From Candidatus Undinarchaeales archaeon (GTDB lineage Archaea; SpSt-1190; JASMDC01), in the NCBI GenBank assembly GCA_030753015.1, contig JASMDC010000008.1:9281-73280 (forward strand): 64,000 nt of DNA. Direction: 5' to 3'. This document shows, piece after piece, positions 8,352-16,839 of this stretch. Each line of letters begins with the position of its first letter. The first letter of the stretch is position 1. The notes beneath the pieces were generated by a model that saw only the letters and a program-made list of their open reading frames with translations, was not told the origin of the DNA and ran no database searches. A program made the position numbers and the translations under genes.

Positions 8352-9431
8352 GTGAAGGTCCTCAGGCGTGATCTAAAGCATGACATGCTCAAGCTCCTGG
8401 TGGAGAACATCGACGACCTCTGGCACCTCCATCACGTCATCGAACCCCATGATGTGCTCTCCGGTCGTACCTTCAGGCGCGTGCAGTCTCGTGGTCCGGA
8501 TGAGGCCAGGGGAGAGAAGCGCCCAATGTTCCTCAAGATAGCCGTCGAGCGCATCGAGTACCACGAGTTCGCCAACATCCTCCGCGTCTCAGGACCCATC
8601 ACCGAAGGCCCGCCGGACGCGTCCCTTGGCTCGTACCACACCTTCGGGCTCGAGGATGGATCGGTGTTCACCCTCGTCAAACCCGGTCGATGGGGCAAGT
8701 ACCACCTCGAGCGCGTCCAGACGGCGACCAAGCTCCGAAAGAAGGTGCTCGTCGCTATCGTGGAACCGGGTGAGGCGACCATCGCGCTAGTCCATGCATA
8801 TGGTGTGCGGATGCTCGCGACAGTGGCGACGAACCTCCCGTCGAAGCGGAACGATCCCGATGGATACACGTCGAAGGAACTAAACTTCTATGAAGACGTC
8901 GTGAAGGCCATGGGTGAAGCGATCGAGTCGCATGAACCGAGCGGTACGATCATCGCAGGGCCGGGCTGGGCGAAGGATAAGCTCGCAGCCGTGTTCCGCA
9001 AGGAACGTCCTGACGACCGGGCGCATGTGGAGGGCATCGGCTCGGCCGGTGAGACTGGCGTGAACGAGGTCATCAAGCGCGGCACCGTCGGCAAGCTCTA
9101 CGCGGACAGCAGGGTCGCCATGGAGATGGGTCTGATAGAGAGCCTCATGTCGAGCATCTCAAAGGAGGATGATCTCGCCACGTACGGTACTGACGATGTG
9201 CGCTACGCTGTTGAATGCGGTGCGGTCAGCCACCTCCTTGTTACGGACGAGGTGTTCAGGCACGCCAACGCGAGCGGTAAGGGCGACGATCTCGACAAGC
9301 TCATGGAGGACGCCGCCCAGAAGCGCGGGGACGTCATTATCGTCAGCTCCGAACACGAGGGTGGACGACGGCTCGAAGGGCTCGGCGGCATCGCTGCACT
9401 TCTCAGGTATCCTCTCCCAACAAAAGAATGA
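8352..9431 (+). CDS. pelA: Pelota homologue, mRNA surveillance/ribosome rescue factor
   Basis: The 359-residue length and the whole domain order match archaeal Pelota. An N-terminal Sm-like domain (MKVLRRDLKHDMLKLLVENIDDLWHL start, about 1-130) precedes two eRF1-like domains (about 135-255 and 260-355). Archaeal Pelota pairs with aEF1A or ABCE1 to split stalled ribosomes. It has no GGQ motif, as expected. The GTG start at 8352 is fixed by the strong GGAGGTGA ribosome-binding site just upstream. The gene is monocistronic, and HemK2 (release-factor methylation in relatives) lies two genes away. Confidence 0.93.
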   Translation: MKVLRRDLKHDMLKLLVENIDDLWHLHHVIEPHDVLSGRTFRRVQSRGPDEARGEKRPMFLKIAVERIEYHEFANILRVSGPITEGPPDASLGSYHTFGLEDGSVFTLVKPGRWGKYHLERVQTATKLRKKVLVAIVEPGEATIALVHAYGVRMLATVATNLPSKRNDPDGYTSKELNFYEDVVKAMGEAIESHEPSGTIIAGPGWAKDKLAAVFRKERPDDRAHVEGIGSAGETGVNEVIKRGTVGKLYADSRVAMEMGLIESLMSSISKEDDLATYGTDDVRYAVECGAVSHLLVTDEVFRHANASGKGDDLDKLMEDAAQKRGDVIIVSSEHEGGRRLEGLGGIAALLRYPLPTKE

Positions 9432-9600
9432 GAAGGATGTGGCCCGTCACACTAACCCCCTTGCTTCATCGAATGCCGGTCGGCGTGCTCCACAGGATAA
9501 CCCTCGCGGCGGGCCATGTCCGGTGCCCGGGTGGTCTCCTGCTCATCGATTCGACGACACGTCGCTCTTGCAGAAGGACCTAAAAGGCACCACATCATCA
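9432..9600. other. Structured intergenic stretch, possible minus-strand RNA
   Basis: No coding frame is convincing here. The stretch is GC-rich and contains a hairpin (CAGGA at about 9492 pairing with TCCTG at about 9537) that encloses an inner stem CGGGC/GCCCG. A TATA-like CTTATTTATCG on the minus strand at about 9614-9624 would start a minus transcript near 9593. It could be an unrecognised small RNA or simply the 3' regions of two convergent genes. Confidence 0.25.
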
Positions 9601-9656
9601 TAGGACTGTTGTCGATAAATAAGTTTCGGCGAGGGACGTTGATGAGATAAGTAGGA

Positions 9657-10724
9657 TCACACGAGGATGTTCGTGAGACCTGCCTCTCGTGCCAGGGCGA
9701 CCGCCTGGTCGAACTCCTTCTTCGTAAGTCGACGCTGGAGCCCGGAATACCGCTCAGGGTTCTTGCTCACGAGGTTGTCCGGATGGTACTGGTCCATGAC
9801 GTTTACACGTGTGTCCGGTCCGAGCTCATCAGCGATCCACGTCATAGCAGGTCGAGTGCAGCATTCGAGGTGGCCGGGGAGCACGAGATGCCGGATGATG
9901 AGCTCACCGTGCCGCGATGCGAGGCGATGATTGCGGGTCACCACCGTGAAGTACCGCTCGATACCTGAAAGGCGCGAGCCGCAGTCATCGTTCCCGTACT
10001 TCAGGTCCGTGAGCCATACGTCCACGAGCCCGTCAAGGATGTTCATGGCCTCTGTCGTAAGAAACATGTTCGAGTTCCAGACGAGAGGGACGTTCTCGTC
10101 CATACCGGTCAGTGCCTTGAGTATCGCCGGGAGCTGCGGTATCGGATCGCCGCCCACGACGTTGAGGTTGCGCACGTTGCGGTCGACGAGCGCCGTGAAC
10201 GCCTCACGCAGGCGTTGTGTGTCCGCGGGTTCTCCGGCCGATGGATTTCGCGAGATGTCATGGTTCTGGCAGAACACGCACCTGAGGTTGCATCCGGAAA
10301 AGAACACGGTTCCCGAAGGGACGAGCTCCGGCTCCTCTCCCATGTGGACGAATGCCGACGAGATGAACGGCGTCGTACCGGCCCCACAGACGCCACGGTC
10401 CACGTTCCGATCGACAGAGCACCGTCTCTCGCACAGTGCGCATGACGCGTAGTGCTCCGCAGCCATTCGCGCCTTCAGGTCCAGAAGGGAGAACGATGCT
10501 GTAGGTAATACGATATCCTCAGCGACAACGTGGTCCAGCTCCTTGAGGCCACGAGCATGCTCTTTCGCCGAGGCCGCCTCGGGATCGATCTCGACCGTCC
10601 TCGCCAGCAGCCATCGAGCACGGGACCTTCCCTCTGCGACATCGATGTAACGACCGAGCACCTTCCTCACGCCGGGATCATCGAAAGCGACAGCAGCGTC
10701 CGGTCTAAGGAACTGCCAGAGCAT
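9657..10724 (-). CDS. PflA/PflX-like radical SAM protein
   Basis: The 355-residue protein has the radical SAM motif GCNLRCVFC near residues 143-151 (CxxxCxxC followed by QN). An additional N-terminal Cys group (CALCERRCSVDR...GVCGAG, about 93-117) precedes it. Both are typical of COG1313, proteins related to pyruvate formate-lyase activating enzyme but without a known glycyl radical partner. The segment NVVGGDPIPQLP is the GGEPT-like strand in variant form. No glycyl radical enzyme is seen nearby. The first 80 residues are an extra helical region. Its start codon overlaps, on the opposite strand, the first possible start of the next gene (CATG at 10722-10725). Confidence 0.8.
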   Translation of the reverse strand: MLWQFLRPDAAVAFDDPGVRKVLGRYIDVAEGRSRARWLLARTVEIDPEAASAKEHARGLKELDHVVAEDIVLPTASFSLLDLKARMAAEHYASCALCERRCSVDRNVDRGVCGAGTTPFISSAFVHMGEEPELVPSGTVFFSGCNLRCVFCQNHDISRNPSAGEPADTQRLREAFTALVDRNVRNLNVVGGDPIPQLPAILKALTGMDENVPLVWNSNMFLTTEAMNILDGLVDVWLTDLKYGNDDCGSRLSGIERYFTVVTRNHRLASRHGELIIRHLVLPGHLECCTRPAMTWIADELGPDTRVNVMDQYHPDNLVSKNPERYSGLQRRLTKKEFDQAVALAREAGLTNILV

Positions 10725-10749
10725 GTCGACGGGATGTGAAGTAACCTTT

Positions 10750-11367
10750 ATGAGTGGAGGTGGTGCCCCTCTAGCCGTGAGCGACGGGGAAGCGAAGTGG
10801 GCCAGACATCCTGACGTCTATAGCCCCAGAGAGGATTCCGAGCTTCTCGCAGAAGCCGTTTCGGACCATCCCTGGGTCGGACGTGCCTGCGAGGTCGGGT
10901 CCGGCTCCGGGTACGTCACTGTCGCCTTATCACGGATTTCTGACATTGTATTAGCAATCGATATCAGCATGGACGCGGCACGGTTGACCCGGGAGAACCT
11001 CATCCGCTTCGGTTCGGACAACTGCGCAGTGGTGTGCGGTGACCTTCTCACCGCTGTTGGCACCAAGTTCGATCTTATCTGCTTCAATCCGCCCTACCTC
11101 CCGGAAGAACCCGGTGAGGACCCGCTCTCACGGTCATGGGCGGGGGGTTCCACGGGACGTGAGGTCATAGCTAGGTTCCTGAGCGCGCTCCCCGACCAGC
11201 TTACTGAGAACGGTGAGGCGTTCGTGGTCACATCATCGCTCATGGGATTCGACGAGCTCGGAGCAATTATCCGTGAGACCGGTCTCGAGCACGATATCGT
11301 TTCGATTCAACGACTCGACTTCGAAGAGCTCGCCATATGGCGTTTGCGGCGTCCGGGGATACATTGA
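10750..11367 (+). CDS. HemK2-family protein methyltransferase
   Basis: A class I SAM methyltransferase with motif VYSPREDSELL near the N-terminus, motif I EVGSGSGYVTVAL and the catalytic FNPPYLP (NPPY, about residue 112). The VYxPxEDS start and short length are typical of archaeal/eukaryotic HemK2 (Mtq2), which methylates the glutamine of the GGQ motif in the class I release factor; some members also modify lysines. The start is uncertain: ATG 10750, a GTG at 10777 preceded by GGAGG at 10756-10760, or an ATG at 10723 that overlaps the divergent gene. It is followed after 27 bases by the lipid reductase gene. Confidence 0.82.
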   Translation: MSGGGAPLAVSDGEAKWARHPDVYSPREDSELLAEAVSDHPWVGRACEVGSGSGYVTVALSRISDIVLAIDISMDAARLTRENLIRFGSDNCAVVCGDLLTAVGTKFDLICFNPPYLPEEPGEDPLSRSWAGGSTGREVIARFLSALPDQLTENGEAFVVTSSLMGFDELGAIIRETGLEHDIVSIQRLDFEELAIWRLRRPGIH

Positions 11368-11394
11368 TAAAGGTTCGTTGGGCCCTTACAGATA

Positions 11395-12777
11395 ATGCCG
11401 GGCAACCAGTATGATGCGGTCGTCGTTGGTTGTGGCACGGGCGGCTCCGCCTTTGCCATCAGGGCCCGGAAGCTCGGACTCTCCGTCTGTGTCGTCGATA
11501 CCAAACCACGCGCACGGATCGGCGAGAAGGTATGCGGCGATGCGGTACCGAGGTATCACTTCGACCGGCTCGAGAAGGAAGCAGATATCACACCTCCACG
11601 CGGCGATGAGCTCGGCCAGATTATTACCGGTATGAAGCTGATCGGCCCGTCGCGGACACGCATGGTCAAGGTCCACGAGGACGGGTACACGGTCAATCGG
11701 CACGAGTTCGGTCAACGGCTCGTCAACGATGTGGTCGATGCAGGCGCGAACCTCCTTGACAAGCACCTCGTACTAGGTCCCATCTTAGAGAAGGGTCGTA
11801 TCGTCGGGCTTAGGACGAAGGACAAGATCACACGTATGGAACGTGCCATTCGCGCCTCGATCGTCGTGGACGCATCGGGCGTCACCGCCACGCTCAGAAA
11901 GGCGATCGAGTTCCCCGGCCGCGAGCGCGGGATCCATCCACGGGACCTCGGTATCTGCTACAGGGAGGTGCTCAAGCTCAAGGAGCCCATCGACGAGCCC
12001 GACATACTCGAGGTCATATTCGACCGGAGCATCGCACAAGGTGGGTACATCTGGGTGTTCCCCAAGTCGGATACGGTCGTCAACGTTGGCGTCGGCCTCA
12101 CCATGTCGCTTGGAACGAGCCCCCTGGCAGCGTACCGAAGGTTCATCAAACGTGACAGGATATTCAATGGAGCAGAGGTCATCGCCAAGGGCGGCGGCAT
12201 CGTTCCCATGCGCAAGCCCGTGGGTTCCTTCGTCGGGGACAATTTCCTCCTTGTCGGAGACTCTGCGTGCCAGGTGAACCCGCTCCATGGCGGTGGGCTC
12301 GGATACTCCATGATCGGTGGGTGCATGGCTGCCAACACGGCCGCCGAAGCGCTCGCCCAAGACGATGTCTCGTACAAGGCCCTCTGGGGCTACAACCACG
12401 AGTACCAGACCGCGATCGGCAAGCGTCACGCAGCTCTCGACGTGTTCCGCATCATGCTCAATTCTCTATCCAACCGTGACCTCGACTTCGGATGCTCGGG
12501 GAACCTCTTCACCGAGGAGGACTTCTTCGCCATAGACAAGAACGGGAAGTTAGAGCTCTCCAACGCACAAAAGCTCATCCGCGGACTTCGCGGGCTCCAC
12601 CATCCGACGCTCATGCGCTCGCTCATGTTCGCAGTTAAGCGTATGAAGGCGCTAAAGGAGCTCTACATGGCCTACCCGACGACACCTGAGGGCCTCGATT
12701 CTTGGACCGCACGTGTCGAAGAGGAGTTCGAGCCCGTTTGGCAGCGGTTCGGTAAGTCGTTCGAGAAAATAGACTGA
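11395..12777 (+). CDS. Geranylgeranyl reductase family FAD-dependent oxidoreductase
   Basis: The 460-residue protein begins with a Rossmann dinucleotide motif (VVVGCGTGGSAFAIRA) and has the flavoprotein signature LLVGDSACQVNPLHGGGLGYSM near residues 285-306. RIGEKVCGDAVP is the family CG motif. Archaeal members saturate the isoprenoid chains of membrane lipids (digeranylgeranylglycerophospholipid reductase); others reduce different isoprenoids, so the exact substrate is inferred. It is slightly longer than the usual 390-410 residues because of a C-terminal helical extension that includes a stretch after NRDLDFGCSGNLF. It is probably cytoplasmic and membrane-associated. It may be cotranscribed with the methyltransferase gene. 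Confidence 0.88.
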   Translation: MPGNQYDAVVVGCGTGGSAFAIRARKLGLSVCVVDTKPRARIGEKVCGDAVPRYHFDRLEKEADITPPRGDELGQIITGMKLIGPSRTRMVKVHEDGYTVNRHEFGQRLVNDVVDAGANLLDKHLVLGPILEKGRIVGLRTKDKITRMERAIRASIVVDASGVTATLRKAIEFPGRERGIHPRDLGICYREVLKLKEPIDEPDILEVIFDRSIAQGGYIWVFPKSDTVVNVGVGLTMSLGTSPLAAYRRFIKRDRIFNGAEVIAKGGGIVPMRKPVGSFVGDNFLLVGDSACQVNPLHGGGLGYSMIGGCMAANTAAEALAQDDVSYKALWGYNHEYQTAIGKRHAALDVFRIMLNSLSNRDLDFGCSGNLFTEEDFFAIDKNGKLELSNAQKLIRGLRGLHHPTLMRSLMFAVKRMKALKELYMAYPTTPEGLDSWTARVEEEFEPVWQRFGKSFEKID

Positions 12778-12794
12778 TTCCACCGCTGCGATAG

Positions 12795-12803
12795 CTTTAT
12801 TAA
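12795..12803 (+). promoter_or_regulatory. TATA box of tRNA-Glu
   Basis: CTTTATTAA lies 23-31 bases upstream of the tRNA 5' end, just after the stop codon of the lipid reductase gene. Confidence 0.5.
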
Positions 12804-12823
12804 GGAAATCGCTCTCGGTGTGG

Positions 12824-12903
<80 letters not shown>

Positions 12904-12916
12904 TTCCATTTCCTGG

Positions 12917-14149
12917 CTACTCGGTCGCCTGCACTTCCAGCATGGGCCAGTCGCTGTTGCCGTCGTACTTGACAGGGTCGTCCTCAATCTGGGTGTTGCC
13001 GTTGATGTCGGTCGCCCTGACGTGCACCGTATAGTCACCCGGCGCCGGGAAGATGATCCCCGCCTTCCAGAACGCCCACACGTTGTCCACGTCCATTCTT
13101 CCGACCATCTCGGCGTCGTGCCAGATCCTTCCTCGGTCAGCAGTGACCTGCACCCGTGCCACACGCGTACCGCCGAACGCTGCCCCTCCCATCTCGAGGA
13201 CGTCACCCACCTTCACCTCAACACCGTCGTCGGGGAAGAAGATGGTGGAGTCGATTGCCATCGGGGGAGATACGTCCCATCCCCCGTCCCCCCAGTAGTC
13301 CTTTATCGGTCCGTCGATGACCTCGATCTCGGTCACCCACATGGGCTGCTTCACGCCGTAATAGCCAGGGTTCAGCATCCGCAGGGGGAATCCGTGAAGG
13401 GGGGGTGTGACCTCGCCGTTCATGTAGAGAGCGCCAATGATTCCGTTGTCCCTGACCTGCTCCATCGGGTGGGAGGCGTAGTAGCCGTCAGCGGCCCGGT
13501 ACTTCACGCCGGTGGCCGACTTATCCAGCCCGAGGGAGTCGAGGAGGTCGTACAGTGAAAAGCCCATCCACACCGCTGTGCTGATGGCGGGCCCCTTGGG
13601 TGATTTCCCGATGCATTCCACAGTGAGGGGCAGCTCAACGAGGTCCAGCGCACGCAGTTCTTCCAGGGTGAACTCTCGGGGGTTCTTCACAAGGCCCGTG
13701 ATGGAGAGCCGGTAGGTGGACGGGTCGATCTCGGGAACGCTCCCGATGCGGGTGATGAAGTAGTCCTCGTTGCTGGTGATGAAATCGGGGTATGGGCCGA
13801 GGGCCGCAAGCTCCTCCTGATCCGGGGCCAACTCCTCGGGCCGTACAGTGTCGTTTTCCATCATATCGGGAGCAGGTGCCTCGGTCGTTCCGTTACCGGG
13901 AACGACCATACAACCTTCTGGTCTCGTGGTGTTCCCTTTGCCGCACCCTTCTATGGGGGGGATGAGCTCATCGGTCGTACCGTTCGCACCAGCCCCTGGA
14001 GTGGGCGTTGGCGATACCTTTGAGGTGGTGTTCACGGTGGCGATCTTTGGATAGTCACCCTCGAACTTATCTTCGGAGGTACACCCGGCCACGAGGATGA
14101 GGCAGGCGATGACCAGTAAGGTGCTCAGGGATGCGCTCGGACCATTCAT
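12917..14149 (-). CDS. Sulfite-oxidase-like molybdopterin lipoprotein
   Basis: A lipobox (LILVAGC, Cys near 23) is followed by a 100-residue Pro/Thr/Gly linker with several Cys, then an oxidoreductase molybdopterin-binding domain. Key landmarks are LPLTVECIGKSPKGPAIS, where the Cys is the expected molybdenum ligand of sulfite oxidase-fold enzymes, WMGFSLYDLLDSLG, and PLHGFPLRMLNPGYYG. The C-terminal Mo-co dimerisation domain has the signature AFGGTRVARVQVTADRGRIWHD. It probably works outside the membrane on sulfite or another oxo-substrate; the electron acceptor is not seen. No cofactor biosynthesis or export genes are nearby. The sequence starts just downstream of tRNA-Glu on the opposite strand. 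Confidence 0.88.
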   Translation of the reverse strand: MNGPSASLSTLLVIACLILVAGCTSEDKFEGDYPKIATVNTTSKVSPTPTPGAGANGTTDELIPPIEGCGKGNTTRPEGCMVVPGNGTTEAPAPDMMENDTVRPEELAPDQEELAALGPYPDFITSNEDYFITRIGSVPEIDPSTYRLSITGLVKNPREFTLEELRALDLVELPLTVECIGKSPKGPAISTAVWMGFSLYDLLDSLGLDKSATGVKYRAADGYYASHPMEQVRDNGIIGALYMNGEVTPPLHGFPLRMLNPGYYGVKQPMWVTEIEVIDGPIKDYWGDGGWDVSPPMAIDSTIFFPDDGVEVKVGDVLEMGGAAFGGTRVARVQVTADRGRIWHDAEMVGRMDVDNVWAFWKAGIIFPAPGDYTVHVRATDINGNTQIEDDPVKYDGNSDWPMLEVQATE

Positions 14150-14271
14150 GTTCGTTCCCCCATCGATATCCTTTCGTTCTCCTTACGGCTTCTCCTCGAG
14201 CAGTGGTCCTGGCCTAAATCCTATAAACCTGATGCTCCTGACCGCGCTTACCATGGGATGTACATGGTGGT

Positions 14272-14661
14272 TCATTCCATGTGACCATCCTGCATTTCGT
14301 CCTCGTGCGAGGTAACATCACTTGCGCTCTTGACACGGCACGCAAGCTCCCCCTCGTCCTCGCCCATGTCCATGTCTGCACCCTTGATATCGACGATGAC
14401 CTTTTCGGTCCGACCGGCAGCGACCGTCACGTTCCCTTCACCGGGATGGACCATCCCCCCACGGCCCAGTGAGCAGAGTATGGTGCCTGCCTTCTCGTTC
14501 TGGGCATCGTTGCTGACTGTAACGATGAACCTGCAGCAGGTGTTCGGAGAGCAGTCGCACCCCTCGTCGGGCTCGAACTGGGTTACCTGGAGCCCGGGTG
14601 ACGTGCACCCGATACATGCTATCAGCAGGATGATCGTTATCATGGCCCGTGGGGCACTCAT
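14272..14661 (-). CDS. Small Cys-rich lipoprotein
   Basis: The 129-residue protein has a lipobox (LLIACIGC), then a Cys group CDCSPNTCC and a beta-rich domain ending in an acidic, Met/His-containing tail (EDEMQDGHME). The domain looks immunoglobulin-like (VTVSNDAQNEKAGTILC, VIVDIKGADMDMG). It lies upstream of the sulfite-oxidase-like lipoprotein on the same strand, 122 bases away, so they could share a function; that is inference. A TATA-like element with TTAAAAG lies just upstream of its ATG. Confidence 0.65.
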   Translation of the reverse strand: MSAPRAMITIILLIACIGCTSPGLQVTQFEPDEGCDCSPNTCCRFIVTVSNDAQNEKAGTILCSLGRGGMVHPGEGNVTVAAGRTEKVIVDIKGADMDMGEDEGELACRVKSASDVTSHEDEMQDGHME

Positions 14662-14751
14662 GGTGATCTGAGATACTGATAGCTTTTAATTACTGATTCA
14701 CGGATCCGTTACCGGATGACAGGGGACGATGGTCGTATCCCGTCATGATTG

Positions 14752-14898
14752 ATGGACCCTACTGCCGCCCTCTTCTTCCTGGTAGCGATCTATGCGGCGC
14801 TGGAGGGCCGGGGGATGGTGTCGCCTGTCGTGCGGACCGTCATGATCGTCCTTCTTCTCACCGCTATCGTTGCCGTGATACGATCCCCTGACCGATGA
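14752..14898 (+). CDS. 48-residue two-helix membrane protein
   Basis: A short frame from ATG 14752 to TGA 14896-14898 encodes two hydrophobic helices (TAALFFLVAIYAALEG and TVMIVLLLTAIVAVI) joined by a short loop. A purine-rich AGGGGA lies about 30 bases upstream; there is no convincing TATA box. It converges on the frameshifted gene at 14943. Coding status is plausible from the membrane pattern only. Confidence 0.4.
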   Translation: MDPTAALFFLVAIYAALEGRGMVSPVVRTVMIVLLLTAIVAVIRSPDR

Positions 14899-14942
14899 TC
14901 ACAAGGTCCAAGGACCGGGAGGGTGTTTTACTGAGGTCACCC

Positions 14943-15225
14943 TCAGGGCGACAGCACTGCATGGGCCACCATACCGAGGGTGATGACCATGCCGGTGAGC
15001 ACCATGGCGACGGCCGAATTGCCCTTCTTCAGCTCCTCCATCTCCTCGATACCGGGTGTTACGGCGTCGAATATCTTGAAGGTGAGCGGGATGCACAGTC
15101 CCGTCGTGCCCCTCCAGCGTGCCCGCAAGCGTGATGTCCCCCGCGCCGGAGGCGCAGACCAGGAACAGGGCAAGGATGAACAGGGAAACGGCCCTCGTGG
15201 TCGGACCGTGCGGCCTGTCATGCAT
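14943..15225 (-). pseudogene. Frameshifted DUF350-like membrane protein
   Basis: The reading from ATG 15225 starts with a good signal/membrane segment (TRAVSLFILALFLVCASGAG) but then loses sense. In another frame the second half reads CIPLTFKIFDAVTPGIEE, KKGNSAVAMVLTGMVI and LGMVAHAVLSP, which resembles the DUF350 family (KhxDhhTPG, GNxAxAhhhhG). Removing one G from the GGGG run near 15112 joins the two halves into one protein of about 93 residues. Either the gene is broken, the run was mis-sequenced, or it is frameshifted on purpose. The neighbour at 15268 shows the same problem. Confidence 0.55.
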
Positions 15226-15267
15226 TACGATGGATGTGTACATGTGATCGCCTTCCTACTGACCCGG

Positions 15268-15569
15268 CTACCTTCTCCACTGCTGCTGTCCGCCCGGTTG
15301 TTGGCCCCACTGCTGTCCCTGCTGCGGGTACTGGTACCACTGCCCGCCAGGCCCCTGGTAGTATCGGGGCTGCTGCCCACTGCGTCCTTGCCGGGCGCGG
15401 ACTGGTCGTCCAGCGTCCAGTAGCTCATCATGTCGTCCGGGCACTCGAGGGCTATTGCGAGGGGGGAGAAGAGGAGCGTCAGGAGGATGAACGCGGATAT
15501 GGAAGGGTGGCTACGGTCCGTTCTAGAAAGAACAGACGGGATATAAAAGAGGCCACCTATCCCTTCCAC
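15268..15569 (-). pseudogene. Frameshifted secreted Gln/Gly-rich small protein
   Basis: The N-terminal frame has a signal peptide (ISAFILLTLLFSPLAIA) followed by LECPDDMMSYWTLDD. In the alternative frame the second half reads GQQPRYYQGPGGQWYQYP and then repeats of QQGQQW and QQPGGQQQWRR before a stop at 15268-15270, a coherent low-complexity tail that the main frame lacks. Adding one G to the GGG run near 15380 would join them. The N-terminus is uncertain: the only in-frame start is a GTG at 15569, and a TATA-like TTTTATAT lies inside the frame. Confidence 0.45.
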
Positions 15570-15623
15570 GATTATTGGGGTGCAGTTTTAAAACGCTTTT
15601 GATGCCGAGGTCTTAGCGGGTCA

Positions 15624-16022
15624 CTATCGCAGCCTCGCCAGCCGCTCGAGCAGGCCCGCCTCGGTCCCGGTGATGGCGCCGTCCCGGTTCGCGAGCTTCG
15701 AGACGTGGGAATAGATGTCCGACTCTGTCTCTGCGACATCGCCGAACCACTGGCCCTCGACGGCTTTCTCTGCCACTTCAGCGATGGAGTTGGCCTCGTC
15801 CGCTGAGAGGTGGTTGTTCAGATAGGAGAAGTTCGCGGTCATCTTGACGTGCTCTTCAAGCTTGACGTCGTGTGTGGCGACGTAGGCGGCACCGATGCCC
15901 AGGAAGAGGCCATACTTACTCAAGAAACCGGGCTCGTTGCTCGCGTTGAGATCCTCGCTCGTGGCGTACTGGTCCGTGGCGTCAGCGGAGGCATATCCGG
16001 CCGTCTCGAGATCATCATACAT
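15624..16022 (-). CDS. Hypothetical 132-residue protein
   Basis: No family is recognised. The first 35 residues are polar and Ala/Tyr/Asp-rich. A hydrophobic stretch (YGLFLGIGAAYVATHDV) follows, then an acidic helical domain that ends RLARLR. The stretch NNHLSADEANSIAEVAEKA suggests amphipathic helices. Start at ATG 16022. It sits alone between small envelope genes and the ferredoxin-flavodoxin gene. Confidence 0.6.
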   Translation of the reverse strand: MYDDLETAGYASADATDQYATSEDLNASNEPGFLSKYGLFLGIGAAYVATHDVKLEEHVKMTANFSYLNNHLSADEANSIAEVAEKAVEGQWFGDVAETESDIYSHVSKLANRDGAITGTEAGLLERLARLR

Positions 16023-16093
16023 GAGCTGTCACCTAACGAAGCGTAACCCGCACCGTCCCGTTCTAAAAGATACCCTTGGGAGAGAAGTGTGGC

Positions 16094-16726
16094 CTAGGAC
16101 AGCACACCCTGGGCCCACTGACCGAACTCCTGTCCGAACCTGAAGGCATCGCCCGACCGTGCTTCCACATCGGCCCCGCTCATCCAGAGCTCGTGGGGGA
16201 AAGGGGCCCACCCCCATTGACGCGCATCGTTCGAGATGATCTGGTACTCCCAGGTGAGCTCGTACTTGTAGGTACCAAAAGCGCCGATGGGTCGACCGTG
16301 CCGCGATTCCCACCGCAGGCTCCCGAGGAACTGCGCAGTCGGCTCGGAGAGACCTTCGATGGCGCTCGTAGATCCGACGAGGACGGCGTCGGCTAGAAGC
16401 ACATCAGGGATGGACGCCCGGTCCGCGGTGACAAGATGTGGCTCGCACCCCGACTCCTTCACACCCGCTGCGATGTGGTGCGCAAGCTTCTCGGTCTTGC
16501 GCTTGGGCCTGTCGTACACGATGAGCACGTGCTTGGGCCAGGGATCCTTCCGTTCAAGAACGACGGCATGGACGGGACACGCCCGGACGCACGCTTCGCA
16601 CTCCGTGCACGCGTCAGGATCCGCGACCAGGGCCTGCGCGCCCGCGACATAGATCACTGATCCGGGGCAGACATCGGCACATGCGCCGCTTCCCCGACAT
16701 CGGTTCTTGTCTATGCGCGGTGGCAT
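16094..16726 (-). CDS. Ferredoxin-flavodoxin fusion protein
   Basis: From ATG 16726 the 210-residue protein has an N-terminal bacterial-type ferredoxin domain. The second cluster motif is complete (CTECEACVRACP, residues 40-51), while the first (CRGSGACADVCP, residues 10-21) has only three Cys. A flavodoxin-like domain follows (HVLIVYDRPKRKTEKLAHHIAAG, then DAVLVGSTSAIEG and GAFGTYKYELT). It is a cytoplasmic electron carrier or reductase module; the partner is unknown. The shorter start is chosen because a TATA-like TTTTTATTG lies about 25 bases upstream. Confidence 0.8.
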   Translation of the reverse strand: MPPRIDKNRCRGSGACADVCPGSVIYVAGAQALVADPDACTECEACVRACPVHAVVLERKDPWPKHVLIVYDRPKRKTEKLAHHIAAGVKESGCEPHLVTADRASIPDVLLADAVLVGSTSAIEGLSEPTAQFLGSLRWESRHGRPIGAFGTYKYELTWEYQIISNDARQWGWAPFPHELWMSGADVEARSGDAFRFGQEFGQWAQGVLS

Positions 16727-16793
16727 ACTGGTTGAGATAAGATGGTTGAGCAATAAAAACATGACGCCATAGCAGCGTCGAAAAGAAAAGGAT

Positions 16794-16821
16794 GTGGGGG
16801 ACCGCTGTTACGGCCCCCCAC
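16794..16821 (-). terminator. Hairpin terminator after paralogue 1
   Basis: A stem GTGGGGG/CCCCCAC plus an inner CCG/CGG with a 6-base loop lies 18 bases beyond the stop of the 16840 gene and is followed on the minus strand by the T-rich ATCCTTTTCTTTTC. Confidence 0.6.
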
Positions 16822-16839
16822 GTTCGGCTCGCGCTGTCC

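Noticed and set aside
9590..9605. C-box-like ATGATGA on the minus strand as a box C/D RNA
   Set aside because: No properly spaced D box (CTGA) or C'/D' pair was found.
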